Source: Aplectana chamaeleonis (Eukaryota > Nematoda > Chromadorea > Rhabditida > Cosmocercidae). From it: a stretch of 64,000 nt of DNA. The position numbers were made by a program, and so were the translations under genes. The notes beneath the pieces are model-generated. The model saw nothing but the letters and a program-made list of their open reading frames with translations. It was not told the DNA's origin and did no database searches. The DNA lies in assembly GCA_029168955.1 (NCBI GenBank), contig JAPDOI010001341.1, forward strand, positions 33,501 through 97,500, given 5' to 3'. Shown here piece by piece: positions 1-11,679 of the stretch; the stretch's first letter is position 1; each line of letters begins with the position of its first letter.

Positions 1-442
1 TTCACATAATTTAATATGGATATCTATGTTACCCACTCTATTAGGAAAGGCTGATTCTGAAGCTTCGGCGCGAGCGATCGCGTCGCGGCAACACAATGAT
101 AAATATCGCAGCAGTCCGTCGATCGCCGCTTTGTGACAGCTATTCTAAAATCAGTGGAATAAGCATAGCATAACATGACAAGTTACAATAACATAATAGC
201 ATCGCATAACATGATTTCGAAATGACTCGGCGCGACATCGTATATCATAGCATAATGTGATTTCGTGGTTTCATACCACATTTCGGCTTTTTATCTGAGA
301 AACATGTCTGTTCTTTATAGTCTTTCTATTTGAATTTGCGAAAAAGCCTTCCTTCCGGAAGTTCAGGGATTTTGATCTTAAATTGTGTAAGTTAATTACA
401 TCGTTGAGAGCTTTATTATATGATAAAGTTTGAAAATTTCAG
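1..442. other. Intron / upstream sequence, no gene seen
   Basis: No exon with coding similarity is visible before the acceptor at 441-442. The stretch is AT-rich with a few short repeated words (variants of CATAGCATAACATGAT between about 165 and 260). It is probably intron of the P450 reductase gene, whose FMN domain and start must lie to the left of the window. Confidence 0.5.
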
Positions 443-1548
443 GCGATTAGCGAGTACTGCTCAGATGAGAAGGAAAAGGCCTACCTTCAACTGTTATCCA
501 CTGCTAGTGAGGAGGGCCTGGTAGGTTAGATTTTTATATAACTCTTCCGCAAACATCTACAAAACGTTTTGAAAAATATGTTTACTGATGAAGTTTTCAG
601 AAAGAATACTCGCGTTATATCGTGAAGGAGCGCCGATCCATAATCGACGTCCTACGGGCGCACCCATCTTGTAAACCACCAATTGAGTACCTTCTGGAGC
701 TGCTTCCACGACTACAGGTTTCTTCAGAACATAGGATTCTTTAATAAGTCCAGTGTGAAGAATTTGATCTGTTTAGGCCCGCTACTACAGCATAGCTTCT
801 TCTCCTAAGCATCAAGACAATCGCATTGCAATATGCTGTATTGTTACTAAATATACGATAGGAGATCGTTTGATCAGAGGTGTTTGTACGAATTATTTGG
901 CCGGAAAGGTGGGTTATTTTTTTTGGAAGCGTGAAGTAGGTGGTGGATCTGTCATTTTTTTCAGAATGTAGACGATCGTTCGCCTGTGTTCGTGCGAAAA
1001 TCACAAATGCGCCTTCCTCATCGTACAACCACGCCGGTGATAATGATCGGTCCCGGGACGGGTTTCGCGCCGTTCAGAGCGTTCATTCAGGAGCGGAAGT
1101 TCCAGAAAGATCAAGGTGTGGACCTTAGGGTTTTCTTCTCGGTTATATCACCTAAAAGTGATGCTTTCCTTTGCAATTTTCAGAGAAATATCAACCAATA
1201 CGTATTCCAGGAAAGGAGGTTGGCCCAATGATGTTGTACTACGGCTGCCGGCATCCGGACCATGATTACATCTACAGGGATGAGATTGAAGAAATGGTCA
1301 AGGAGGGTGTGATTACGGACTTGTTCTGTGCGTTTTCGCGAGCTCAGGAACATAAAATATATGTGCAGGTGAGAGTGAATCTTTTGTTGAGTAGAAGTAG
1401 GTTTAGTTCTGGGAAGAGCTGTTCGGGATGATGGGAGACATTTTTTAGTGGTGAACCTGAAAGTTCTTTTTTTGCAGAATAGGCTTTGGGATAGCCGGGA
1501 CAAGGTTTGGAGTGCTGTCGAAGCTGGCGCCCACATCTATGTGTGCGG
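443..1548 (+). CDS. emb-8: NADPH-cytochrome P450 reductase, six internal exons (C-terminal half)
   Basis: This encodes the FAD/NADPH half of the diflavin enzyme that passes electrons from NADPH to microsomal P450s at the ER membrane. Exons are 443-520, 601-717, 777-908, 965-1115, 1211-1368 and 1478-1548, all with GT-AG borders and phases that agree. Visible motifs, in order, are the linker PIEYLLELLPRLQ, the FAD-binding RYYSIASS, the NADPH-binding GPGTGFAPFRAFIQER, LYYGCRHP, and IYVCG at the end. Start codon, membrane anchor and FMN domain lie outside the window. Exon 1211 begins after ATTCCAG rather than at the earlier TTTTCAG, because only that choice keeps the family's GKEVG in frame. The reading continues at 10682. 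The family match is clear; the symbol is that of the C. elegans orthologue. Confidence 0.93.
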
Positions 1549-1724
1549 GTGAGTCTATTTTTGTAATGGACGCAAATTTTCAGTTATCGAGGGATTACGG
1601 CAGCATAGGGTTTTCGGAACATCACGGTGGATATACAGGTTTGAGCAGCCCGTTGCTCCCATTTTCCGCGGAGCTACGACCCCTCCCCTGTTCACCAAAA
1701 TTTTGGAAAAATTTGAATTTTTTG

Positions 1725-1729
1725 AATTT
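1725..1729. repeat. Target-site duplication, left copy (AATTT)
   Basis: AATTT directly before the 5' LTR is matched by AATTT at 8466-8470 directly after the 3' LTR. Five bases is a usual length for BEL/Pao. The flank is itself AT-rich, so the match alone is weak evidence, but its position at both borders is exact. Confidence 0.75.
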
Positions 1730-1883
1730 TATAGTGCCTCAACTGCACTATCAACAGCGAAAGGAAGAAGATATCCAGATCAGAGTATTATGATAAAGGA
1801 TAAAGTCGAGTATAAATAAGACTGTCTGTTAGAAATGAACCTTACTTGATCAATTGTGTCCACAGCAGCACCCAGCTACTACA
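1730..1883 (+). repeat. 5' LTR of the BEL/Pao element
   Basis: This 154-bp direct repeat matches 8312-8465 base for base as read. It holds a TATA-box-like TATAAATA at 1811-1818, which probably sets the retrotransposon transcript start. The shared sequence begins TATAGTGCC and ends CTACTACA. Confidence 0.92.
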
Positions 1884-1884
1884 C

Positions 1885-1896
1885 TGGTGCATCGGC
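1885..1896 (+). promoter_or_regulatory. Primer-binding site, probably for tRNA-Gly
   Basis: TGGTGCATCGGC lies one base after the 5' LTR. It is the complement of a tRNA 3' end reading GCCGATGCA plus CCA. From general knowledge this acceptor sequence fits tRNA-Gly; the tRNA assignment is inference. Confidence 0.7.
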
Positions 1897-2193
1897 GGTT
1901 TCAAAGAAGAATCAAGACCCGCGTGGCAGAAGATCTACCCGGCAGTTTCGACAACAGCCGAAGAAGCCCGACCACGATCAAGTGTGGGCAACTATCTACG
2001 GCAGAGATCAACCATCTACGACGGTCCAGCTCTCGACGACGACTGTATAGTGGTTCTGTATATAGCTACGTACGACAACTCATACTACTTATATACGACG
2101 ACTATACTTTATATCTCGACGTCAACACTCACGATCCCCAAGAATCGTCTGCGTAAGTAATTTTGAAGAAATCACACAGATTTAACCAAAATC

Positions 2194-3596
2194 TTGATTT
2201 CGCTCAAAATGTCATCGTTTCTAAGTATGCGCCAAGGAATTTTAACCAAAGCGAGGAACCGTCTCTCGTCAACACTGGAGGAAGAATCTTCACTTCTTAA
2301 TTTCCAAGCAGTCCCACGCGAAGAAGCGGAGACAGCAAACCTTCGCAAGCGGCTAAGGAAAGCGAAGATCGCCCTCCAAAACGGCGCAGAGAAGCTCGAG
2401 GAATCCATGGTGAAATACAGCAAGGCTGCCGACGAACTAGAAAAGGATACACCAGGTAGAGATGAGATTCTGTCGCAAGTGGAATCTACCTTGGACATGG
2501 CACAAGGAGTCCTGGATGAAGCTCAGAAAGCACTGTCGGCATTGATGAAAATTAATGAAGAAATTGATTATGTAAGGAAACAGTGGTAGCTCTCTTGGTT
2601 CGAAACCCATGATAGCGAAACTGGCACCAATACCAATTCCCAAGTTCACTGGTAAATTAGCGGAATGGGAAGCGTTTTGGACAGCCTTCGATCATACTGT
2701 CCATTCAAAACCATCGACAATATCTACAAGCTCAACTATCTTCTTTGACTCTCTTCAAGGGAGAAGCAAAGGAATCAGTGAAACAATTCGAAATATCGGG
2801 ACACACGTATGATCTAGTAATCGCCCATCTAAAGGAGAAATACGGAAACAAGCAGGCATTATTGGATCGTCTTCTTAGCAAACTTCACATGATACGAGCA
2901 CGCAGTAGTCACTTGGAAGATCAAGAAACTCTCGGTGAACAACTCTGCTCCATCGTATCGCAATTGAAGCTCAAGGGAGAACATGTTGACAATGCGTTTC
3001 TTCAAAGACAGCTTTTGAGCAAATTCGCAGTGGACGTTCAAAGGCATATCCTACGGCAGAAGGCAAGACTTGAAGAAGAAAACAACTGGAACACTTCAAC
3101 ATTGCTATCAGCAGCAAAGGAGTACGTGAAATCCGAACTAAGGATAACCCACCAGCTAGAACAATACCCAACCAGCAATATTCGAAGGCAAGAACAAATG
3201 AAATCTCCGGAAAACAATGACTTCACAAAAGCACAAATAGTCCATCGACCATGTAGCTTCTACTGCGAGAGACAAGGGCATCAACCGAAGGATTGCAGAG
3301 CAGTATCCACACTCGAACAACGAATCAACACTATGAAACACAAGAAACTATGTCAAAATTGTGGAAACAGCGACCACATTTCAATGCAGTGTTCCAAAGG
3401 AGCTTGTCGAATTTGCAAACAAGTTGGCCATCACACTTCGATTTGCAAAAAACTTTTCGACTCAGGAAATACATCAAATTTCCAACTCAAGCAACGGCAG
3501 CGAATAAGGTCACAAAACTACGCAGCCAACACCAACAAAGTATGTGAAGATAAACACTACTTCCTCGAACAGAAATTGCAAGGAAGCAGACAGTGA
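2194..3596 (+). pseudogene. BEL/Pao gag region, frame-broken
   Basis: The region starts at about 2194-2209 with a charged, probably coiled-coil N-terminus (about 130 residues), then a stop at 2587-2589. A second frame (from about 2590) holds the typical gag signature PIPKFTGKLAEWEAFW. A third frame, from 2745, carries the rest of the DUF1759-like gag core (LKEKYGN) and three cysteine/histidine knuckles near residues 160-225 of that frame, including CQNCGNSDHISMQC and CRICKQVGHHTSIC (CX2CX4HX4C). Between 2700 and 2750 the frame changes twice within about 50 bp. In an active element these would form one polyprotein that packages the RNA. Confidence 0.88.
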
Positions 3597-4155
3597 AACA
3601 ATCTTGCAGTCCGTCAACAACACCAACGTTTTCATCCTAGCAGGGCAAGCCCAAGTGCTTAACCCAAAGTCCCAAATACTGGAGCCAGTCTACGTGATGC
3701 TCGACACAGGAGCTGACCGTTCGTTCATCTGCAACGATTTAGCTGAGAGACTACAGCTAAAGGACATCGAATCCTGTCACCTAACAATCACCACATTCGG
3801 CTCGCACACGCCAATGGTGAAGAAATGTGGAATAACTTCCCTTCAAATGTGGGATGCCAACGGTGCACCTCACCATTTCACAGTGACAAGAATCGACGAA
3901 CTCACGGAATCACTGGAGCGCAGCCGCCTCTGCATCGAGGACAAACGCTTTATCTGTGACAATGACATTCAACTGTCTATAAAAACACACATCAAAGGAT
4001 ATTCGTCCCCAAATTCTTCTAGGATGCACCGATTTGTTCTCACTGCTAAATTGCGGACTCGCACCTCAACACACACTTCCATCAGGATTGAAACTCATTG
4101 CTTCAAAACTAGGATACTTGGTTGCAGGGCTCAACACAAATCACGTCAACAATAG
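3544..4155 (+). pseudogene. BEL/Pao aspartic protease segment
   Basis: This frame carries the retropepsin active-site motif LDTGADRSFI (DTG codons near 3702-3710), preceded by a short beta-strand-like stretch (FILAGQAQV). It would cleave the gag-pol polyprotein. It overlaps the end of the gag frame by about 50 bp in a different frame and loses the frame again near 4030, where coding similarity moves to the next frame. I treat these as lesions, since family members normally read through in one frame. Confidence 0.85.
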
Positions 4156-5050
4156 CAACCAAAACAACAAACCTCAAATCACAAGCGTACTGTCACATTC
4201 AGAAGAGAACCCACAGACATGGGAAGACTTCTGCAGGTTCGAAACATCCGGAGTTGAAGAATTCGCAGGTCCAATAGCCGAAGAACGTCGTTTAGCCGAC
4301 ATCGCAGTTTGGAAATCGTTCGAACAAACGGTCGAGAGGAAAGCTGACGGTTATCACGTGCGACTACCATGGAAAAAGGAATGCGAGAAATTACCGGATA
4401 ACAAAGGACTTGCCGTACGTCGTCTGAAGGCAACGATTACAAAGCTGAGAAATAATCCAGCAGTGCTTCAGCGGTAGATGGAAACGATACAGAATCAACG
4501 TGATCAAGGTGTAATAGAATAAGTAGACGAAACCAAGGCCCCGGATGGCGATGTCGTCCACTACCTATCACACCACGCCGTTTTAACGCCACACAAGCAC
4601 ACGACCAAACTAAGAATCGTATTTGACGCGTCAGCCCATCTGAAGAATTTACCGTCGCTCAACGAAGTGCTATACCGGGGACCAGTCATGATTCCCAAAT
4701 TGTGCGACATCCTACTTCGATTCAGAATTGGCAATGTTGCCATAACTAGCGATGTGGAAAAGGCCTTCTTGCAAGTCAGACTTCACCAGAAGGACAGAAA
4801 CGCAACTCGCTTTCTATGGTTACGAGATCCTGAACAACCAGTTGTGCCCAACAACATGGTGGTCTACCGCTTCAACAGAGTAACATTTGGTCTCATCTGC
4901 TCGCCATTCCTACTGGCAGGAACGATCAAGTACCACCTACAACACCACTCTTCTAATCCAACGAATTGCTCACAAAATCGACAGCAATACATATGTGGAC
5001 AACTTAGCGATAACCTCCGAATCCACGGAAGAGGCGATTCAATTATATAA
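4034..5050 (+). pseudogene. BEL/Pao reverse transcriptase, N-terminal part, with two in-frame stops
   Basis: A single frame runs from about 4034 to 4950. It holds the connector region, then LRIVFDASAH and the polymerase motif A block TSDVEKAFLQVRLHQKD with the catalytic Asp. It is cut by TAG at 4475-4477 and TAA at 4520-4522. After FGLICSPFLLAGTIKYHL the frame shifts and the RT continues in the frame starting near 4887. The product would copy the element RNA into DNA. It cannot be made as one protein from this copy as sequenced. Confidence 0.88.
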
Positions 5051-7388
5051 GGAATCGAAGGCAATTTTTGAGAACATGAATATGAATCTCAGAGAATTTC
5101 TCACCAACGACAAACATCTACAAGCACAAATAGCTGAAAAGGATTTGAGCAAAAACCCCACTCAAAAAATCCTAGGGATTACGTGGGATTCCAATGAAGA
5201 CAAGTTCTTCTTCACATGCAAGTATCCATTCAAGAAGGAAATCACCAAGCGTTCTGTTTCCGAACAAGTAGCGGCCATTTACGATCCACTGGGATGGCTC
5301 ACTCCAATCACGCTGATAGGGAAACAATTCCTACAACAGTTGTGGAAGTACAAGTACGACTGGGACATGAAGCTATCACAAGAACACGAAACACAATGGA
5401 GAAATATCATAGAAAGAGCTGACGAGTTCCAAGGTCAGATATCCAGAAAAGTCACACAGATTAACACCTCCACACGACTCGTGCTATTCTCCGACGCTAG
5501 CCAAAACGCAATGGCAGCCTGTGCTTATATGGTTTCCGAACACGGATCACACTTGATAATCGGAAAATCCAAGTTACCGTCCAGAAAGCAAACCCCAACA
5601 ATACCCAAACTCGAACTAAACGCACTCACCATGGCAATGCGATTAGCATATTCGGTGTACAAAGCAGTACAGGATCAAGCAAAGCTGGAAGAAATTATCG
5701 TTCTTTCGGATTCCGAAATTACACTAAAATGGATATCGACCAATTCCGTGGACAGGACTGTCGGAATCCTAGCGAAGAACCGAGTTCGAGAAATAAGGAA
5801 ACTTGCAGATGAAATCGAAGCACCCGTTCTATTTGGTTATGTCAACACCACCGATAATCCCGCGGACTGTGCCACAAGGGGATTAAACAAAACGGACTTC
5901 AAAAACCACTTCTGGTGGACCGGACCGTCTTTCATACAAGGAGCTAAAGAAAATTGGCCAAAGGAATGTCGACTGTTCGCCCTTCCGCCAGAATGTAGTG
6001 AACAAGCATACATCCTAACAACTACATCGAAGAGCATCCCGTCCGAGCTACTCGACTGGAACCGTCACAACGACCTAATACTTTGCCAAAAAGTCGTGGC
6101 ATATGTTCTACGCTTTATCAAACAGCTAACTCTACGAACGAGAAAAGAAATTCAAGAACGCGTCGAAGAAGGCATTCCCGAACTACACTCTATGGAACTT
6201 CTTCCATACATAACGGCAACAGAACTTGAAATGGCTTTGCATGTAATAGTTCGAAATCACCAGAAGATCTACCTTTCAACAGCAAGACAGACTTCACTCA
6301 AGCAACTGAAGCTCAAGGAAGATAAAAAAGGAATTCTTCGGTGTCAAGGCCGGCTGGGAAATGCCAGTCTTCCAATCAATGCTAAGCATCCATTCCTGAT
6401 CGCATCCAAGTCACACCTGGCACAGATGATTGTGAAATACGCACATTCTGCACTGCACTGCGGAACCAGGCAAACAATGTCACGTGTAAGAGAACGGTTT
6501 TGGATCCCAAAACTAAGACAAATGGTTCGTAACCTCATCGCACGATGCGTGCCGTGCCAAAGAATGAACAATCTTCCTTACAAATACCCAGAAATGGACG
6601 ACCTTCCAAGCCGACGAGTGCAAAGGTCGAATCCATTCGAACATGTCGGGATAGACTACTTCGGACCTCTATCAGCAAAACGAAATGAGGAAACAACGAA
6701 GGTCTACGGCATCATCATCACCTGCGCAACAACAAGACTCACTCACATAGAACTGGTGCAGGACATGACGACGTATCATCTTCTACTCGCACTTCGTCGA
6801 TTTTTTGCTAGAAGAGGGATACCATCCAGCATAACGTCAGATAATGCACCGAACTTCATGTTAGGAGACCAAATCCTTCAAGACGCAGTTTCTCATATGA
6901 TTCACGACATTTCGCTAAAGCAAGCAATGGCCACGAAAGGCATTACTTGGAAAACAATCACGCCCTACGCTCCGTGGCAGGGAGCTCTTTATGAAAGACT
7001 GATCAAGTCAATCAAACACAGCCTTTACAAGACCATACACCGCACCGTGCCGACACAAGAAGTTTTGGAAACACTATTGGTGGAAATTGAGGGAAGTCTC
7101 AACAGCAGGCCGCTCACATATCAGGAAGAAAAATGGGAAGACACGCCTGTTCTACGCCCAATAGACTTCATGCAACGCGACATAATCATCACGTATCCAT
7201 TCGAAAATATCAGTTCCGATGAAGCCGAACACGTGACTCAGATTACTACCACCAAACGAAGTTGCTGTAATAAGAAATCGAAAACAAGCAGAAGACGCTC
7301 TCAAGACAAGTCATCAACTGACGGAACGCTTCTGGAATATTTGGCACAAAGACTATTTGACCAGTCTAAGAGAGAAACACAAACTTGA
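4887..7388 (+). pseudogene. BEL/Pao RT C-terminus, RNase H and integrase (833-codon open frame)
   Basis: The longest intact frame of the element. Near residue 40 is the RT motif C as TYVDNLAI, where the second Asp of YxDD is Asn; I recall this variant from nematode Pao elements but have not checked. RNase H follows: LFSDAS, the Glu of IPKLELNAL, and VLSDSE, ending at NPADCATRG. The integrase has an HHCC finger (HSALHCGT ... CVPCQ), GIDYFGPL, TSDNAPNF and the Glu of APWQGALYERLIKSIK, so the DDE triad is present. About 120 bp before the end the coding similarity leaves this frame, and the last 40 or so residues are out-of-frame. Confidence 0.92.
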
Positions 7389-8202
7389 TGTTAACAATAA
7401 ACGCGGTACCAACAAATTTCCTACTGAAGGTACAGTAGTGCTAGTATCCGAAGCACTGATGCCCCGCAATTCCTGGAAATTAGGAAGGATTACCAAAGTA
7501 TTTCATTCACACAATGGAATGATACGCGAAGTCGAACTGAAAATACCCAGTGGTCGCACCATCCGCCGTCCAGTGAATCTACTAATTCCGTTGGAACTAG
7601 GAGACTTAAACACGGATACCACCGAAACAAACTTTCCAAAAGAAACTTGCAATAACGAAAACAAAGAAGGACCACTGGAGGCACGTTATAACCTGCGCCC
7701 TCGCTTGAACAAAAATGGAAATCTCAATTGTGGAAATAAGACAGTCAACAGTCATGCAAAGGCAGCAGTGATTCAGCCTCATCTTCAACTGGACACAGTA
7801 CACGGTCATGAACAGATTCAACGCAAAACAAATTTTGAGGAGGTCAGGCCCCAACAGCGTTGGACATCTCACGCCTATTCACCTCCCTGCACCTCACCCA
7901 CTCCAACAGCGAGCGAACCCCCACTCGCACGTTCCTCCCCAATCGAAACACCCTTCGCCACTTCCAACGACAAGCGAACTCCAGCTCAAACACTCCTCTC
8001 CCACCCAAACCCTTTCCCTACCTCCAACGGCGAGAAAACCCCAACTCGCACGTTCCTCATCCATTCAAGCCTTACGTCCACCTCTACCGGCGAGGAAATC
8101 AGAAGCTCACACGTTCCCTTCGTGTCGAACAGTTTCCACATCAGAAAACGACCCAACTCAAACTCACGCGTTGGTTTCGTCAAAGGATATCCACAATATT
8201 AA
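7357..8202 (+). pseudogene. BEL/Pao DUF5641-like tail plus Pro/Ser/Thr-rich repeats
   Basis: Starting about residue 20 the frame reads PTEGTVVLVSEALMPRNSWKLGRI and then VELKIPSGRTIRRPVNLLIPLE, the conserved end of BEL/Pao integrases (DUF5641). From about 7890 to 8140 the DNA is a degenerate tandem repeat of about 60 bp, roughly four copies, giving Pro/Ser/Thr-rich peptides in all three forward frames. The frame is continuous with sequence from about 7270 (RNRKQAEDALK), so a one-base change separates it from the integrase frame. No signal peptide or membrane segment suggests an envelope protein. Confidence 0.8.
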
Positions 8203-8311
8203 CACGGTTTCCTCTGCTCTTGCAGTATCGATCAAGAAAACATTACACGTCATCGAACAAGAAGACAAGACGTCGAAGAAGAAGAAGAAGGTCAACGTGC
8301 TCGGCCCGGAG

Positions 8312-8465
8312 TATAGTGCCTCAACTGCACTATCAACAGCGAAAGGAAGAAGATATCCAGATCAGAGTATTATGATAAAGGATAAAGTCGAGTATAAATA
8401 AGACTGTCTGTTAGAAATGAACCTTACTTGATCAATTGTGTCCACAGCAGCACCCAGCTACTACA
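8312..8465 (+). repeat. 3' LTR of the BEL/Pao element
   Basis: 154 bp, same as 1730-1883. A purine run (about 8273-8291, GAAGAAGAAG type) lies 20 bp upstream and may act as the polypurine tract, though it does not touch the LTR as is usual. Confidence 0.92.
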
Positions 8466-10260
8466 AATTTGAATTTTTTTAACGATTCCCGCCCCCTTCT
8501 AGACAAGTAGACATCAGATTTATGATTAGCGCACCGAATAACCTCTGCATGAAAACTCTTTCTGAAATTTGTGATACTTTGCCCAAGGTACAGCTGTTCT
8601 CGCGCTGTAATCTTACTATCAAAGGGAGACCATTACAATAGGCTGTAAAACCGCGAAATTGTCATGGTTCCTACGTGTGCTAGTGCGGAGCGGTGGTTAG
8701 AGACAGCGAGAGAGCGGATGACGGACGGAGTGCGCAGCATCGCGTGCGCCGCTCGAGCCATGAGTGGTGAGAATTGCGATTTTTTTCCGATGATAACTCA
8801 TTTCAGCTTACCAAATGGTTTGGAAAGTACTCCTTCTTCTCCAAAAATTCTACGAGCCCTCCCCCCCTAAGTTTGTTTTTTCTAAATTCGAAAATTTTTC
8901 GTGCGTACCTTAGTAGGTCAAGGTGACAGGTATGGTTTAAAAAAACCGCAGGAGGTTAGGAATGTGTTTGATGGTGAGGACATAGGTTTTTTGGTTTCAA
9001 AAAATTACGGCTAATTAAGGTCTCCTGGGAGGTTTGTGTAAGTGTACAGTAGGCATAACATTGTATGTGAACTCCGTTATCTGGCTGAATCCTCACGCAC
9101 AAGGGCTTGATTCAGATCTCCTGCGAGGTTTTACAAAACGGTGTTTTGACAGTTGTAGGAGTGTCGCTACAACTTCTTCTGAATGCCTCAGGATATCATA
9201 AATAATACATTTTCATAGATTCTCAAAGAAAAAAAGGCACTCAAGAGGCAATCCTCAGGGCTTGAAGAAAATCGGTTGGGATTTGGCTCAAAATTGTTTT
9301 CTATGGGTTGTTTTTGTCGCTGTTCCTTATCTATCTGGGGCTTCTTTGTTGCGTTTTTGAATATTTCGGTTGATGTGGTCCTAAGCTTTCCCACTATGGG
9401 ACATATAGATGGCAGAACGCCACTTCCGGCGATTTCCAGAATGGCTTCAGAACTTCTCCATAATGGTTATTGGGACTGCTCAACACGAATCTGTGGTCCG
9501 TTTATCGCTTTACCTTGGATTAGGGTATGTAACGCTAGGTATGCGGTAGTTTTGTTGAACACTCAACTTTGGTTCAATTTTTTTGTGGTTGCGTCGAACA
9601 CGAAATTGAAATTCATTTGTCGATATCCAAAATGGTGAGGTAGGTTACGCCAGCTTATAGGCATAGTAACTCTCAGAATAGCGACGAACGCACCCTCGAT
9701 TCGTGTTCAGCACCCTGCGCAACCCAAAATACAAGTTTTATGCCGAATTCGGTGAAAATTTTCGGAATACCCTGAAAATTCCTTTCTCGAGAGGTTACGA
9801 AAATCTTTTTTTGGAATCCTTCGGATTCTTCTAGAAATTTCGGAGGGCAAGCGCTAGGTCTTTCATATGTTGCCAATGTTGTTTCTAACAGAGCCGGAAT
9901 AAACGCCGAACGTTTCGGGGCAATAAATTCAGTTTCGAACGACAGCGAACTTATGGTATACTTTGTTGCTGTGATGAGCGACAGGCATGCAATCTAGCCC
10001 AAATCGCGGCGAGACTCGCATCAGAGCAACGGCATCGGTCGTCGTAGGAATAGTTGTCGCGCCTCCATCGCGGCGACGTGTCACGGAAGGCTGACATACT
10101 GCAATTGTGCCGGAGCCTGTCGCTACCATTGTCGCTGTGGCTGTGCAGCGCACCGCGACAGCGACAGCGACAGGTTCAAAGGGCGGAAGCTCCGCGGCAG
10201 GAGGTCGCTGTCGCTATGTAGAGCGACGCGACCGTGTGTCGGAAAAGTTTACCATACTCC
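8466..10260. other. Rest of the P450 reductase intron: no gene, old repeat pieces
   Basis: No coding exon was recognised. About 9440-9810 matches the dispersed family described at 50460 (shared words TTCGTGTTCAGCACCCTG, GCCGAAT..GAAAATTTT). About 10110-10180 is a short run of GCGACAG-type words. Small open frames here show no family similarity. Confidence 0.5.
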
Positions 10261-10598
10261 TAAGGGCAGTGTTTACGATGAAAGTGGTCTTCGATTTTCA
10301 CCGTGAATCGAATGTGACGGTTTCCATTGCAACAATAATCGCGGAACAATGTCTAAAAAAGAGCCGAAGATAGCCTTATACGACCCTCAAATTCGTTTGT
10401 GCTACGCCCACCCCGCCCACAACGTCCAACAAGGAAATGGGCGGATACGGTATAGCGCATATAACTTTGAGGGCCTTATAGGGCTATCTATGGCTCGTTT
10501 TTTGCCGTTATTTTGCCACTATTGTTGCAATGTAACTCGGTACATTCGATTTCCGTTGAAATATCGAAGACCGTCTTTATCGTGAACGCTGCCTTCAA
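10261..10598. mobile_element. Foldback MITE of the GGCAGTG..CACGAT family
   Basis: Left arm (about 10261-10400, starting AGGGCAGTGTTTACGATG) and right arm (about 10455-10598, ending CATCGTGAACGCTGCCTT in loose form) are imperfect reverse complements over about 140 bp, sharing CATTGCAACAATA, GAGCC, GATAGCC and CCCTCAAA. The same termini recur at least eight more times in the window. There is no coding capacity. It sits 84 bp before the terminal exon of the P450 reductase gene. Confidence 0.8.
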
Positions 10599-10681
10599 GT
10601 AGTCATGTTAACGTTGTCTGGCTTCTGTGAGGAACTGCGAGAACGTGAGTCAGGTACATTAATGATTTTCTGCTATTTTAG

Positions 10682-10826
10682 TGATGCTCGCAATATGGCC
10701 CGTGACGTGCAGAATACACTTCAGCGTATATTCCGCGAAGTAGGCGGCAAAAGTGAGGAGGAGGCGACGAAACTCTTCAAAGACCTCGAAAGGCAACGAA
10801 GGTATCAGGCCGATGTCTGGTCATAA
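10682..10826 (+). CDS. emb-8: NADPH-cytochrome P450 reductase, terminal exon
   Basis: The two bases left at the end of exon 1478-1548 plus T10682 form the Gly codon of CGDARNMARDVQ, the conserved NADPH-site motif of the family. The exon then runs to RYQADVWS and a TAA at 10824-10826. The penultimate Trp is the residue that stacks on FAD in this family, and the length to the stop is normal. The acceptor is CTATTTTAG. With the six upstream exons it gives about 283 residues, one continuous frame across a 9.1 kb intron. It lies only 84 bp downstream of a MITE (10261-10598), yet the splice site and coding sequence look intact. Confidence 0.93.
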
Positions 10827-11671
10827 GCCTGAGATGCCATGGACTACTACCGTAGCCGACGGCACGGCGCCATACGGTAGCCCTCTCCTTTGGTCTTTCT
10901 CATGCAAAGTTCTTGTTTTGTTTCACATTATTTGAACTGATCATCATCTCGAGAACTACTTTTTTCTCTGTTCGCATAGCTGCGATGTTTAGTTGAATCT
11001 ATTGTTTCAAAGTATTCTCCAAGAGTTCAGCTAATGTTTTTTTAAAGATTTGATATAGATTTCCAGATTTTTTCTTGCTATTTTGTGATACTTGTTTTCA
11101 CCATAACATGGATGCGTCAAGCTACTCGAAATTAGTATAAACTCATTGATTTCCATATATATGTATGCATTTATTTATGTAGGTTTCATTTGATTGTACT
11201 GTGTTTGGACTGTTCTTGCGGGTCTTCCACTAGTTTTGGTGATATAAGTTTTCAATTGCCTTGCATTTATTGTTCATTTAGAATGCCTTTAGATCTTGAA
11301 AGTAAAGGTCGTCATAATTAAGTTTTTGTTTTCTGTCAAATGTTCGTTTCAGTTACCTGTTTGACCATTGAGACATTGAACTCAACCTTTAGAGCATAGC
11401 TTCCGTTTCTGAGATCATGTGGTTTTCATGAGTAAAGGCATGCCTTCTGCCAATTCTAGTCTAGCGAATAGGCTAGGTCGCGGCGACAGATCGAAGCTTG
11501 ATATAGAAACCCCACAATCCGGTGAACTGGCGATGGACACCAGCCGCAGATGGTCGTGCCCCGTCCATCGGCTGGACTAGAATTGGCGGAAGGCCCATAC
11601 AACACCGGGCAGGTTGGCGTCTGGCCATTGCTGGTTTGACTAGCCCGGTTTCCTTTGACAGGAGGACCTGA
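10827..11671. other. 3' flank of the P450 reductase gene, no gene seen
   Basis: AT-rich sequence, presumably the 3' UTR followed by spacer. No clear AATAAA signal and no coding similarity was found. Confidence 0.5.
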
Positions 11672-11679
11672 ATCCGAAT

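Larger units (their letters stand above)
1730..8465 (+). mobile_element. Complete BEL/Pao LTR retrotransposon in the last intron of the P450 reductase gene
   Basis: The element is 6,736 bp, bounded by 154-bp direct LTRs that I read as identical, and flanked by a 5-bp target duplication AATTT (1725-1729 and 8466-8470). It lies in the same orientation as the host gene. Domain order is coiled-coil/gag with CCHC knuckles, aspartic protease, reverse transcriptase, RNase H, integrase and a C-terminal DUF5641-like region; this order, with integrase after RNase H, and the Pao-type motifs fit BEL/Pao. The normally single gag-pol frame is interrupted by at least six frame changes and two stop codons (4475-4477, 4520-4522). 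No envelope gene is evident: the 3' part is proline/serine/threonine-rich repeat. Confidence 0.93.

Noticed and set aside
7808..8401. Overlapping ORFs that could be an envelope protein
   Set aside because: Composition is Pro/Ser/Thr repeat in every frame, without signal peptide, transmembrane segment or glycoprotein pattern, and the frame runs into the LTR.
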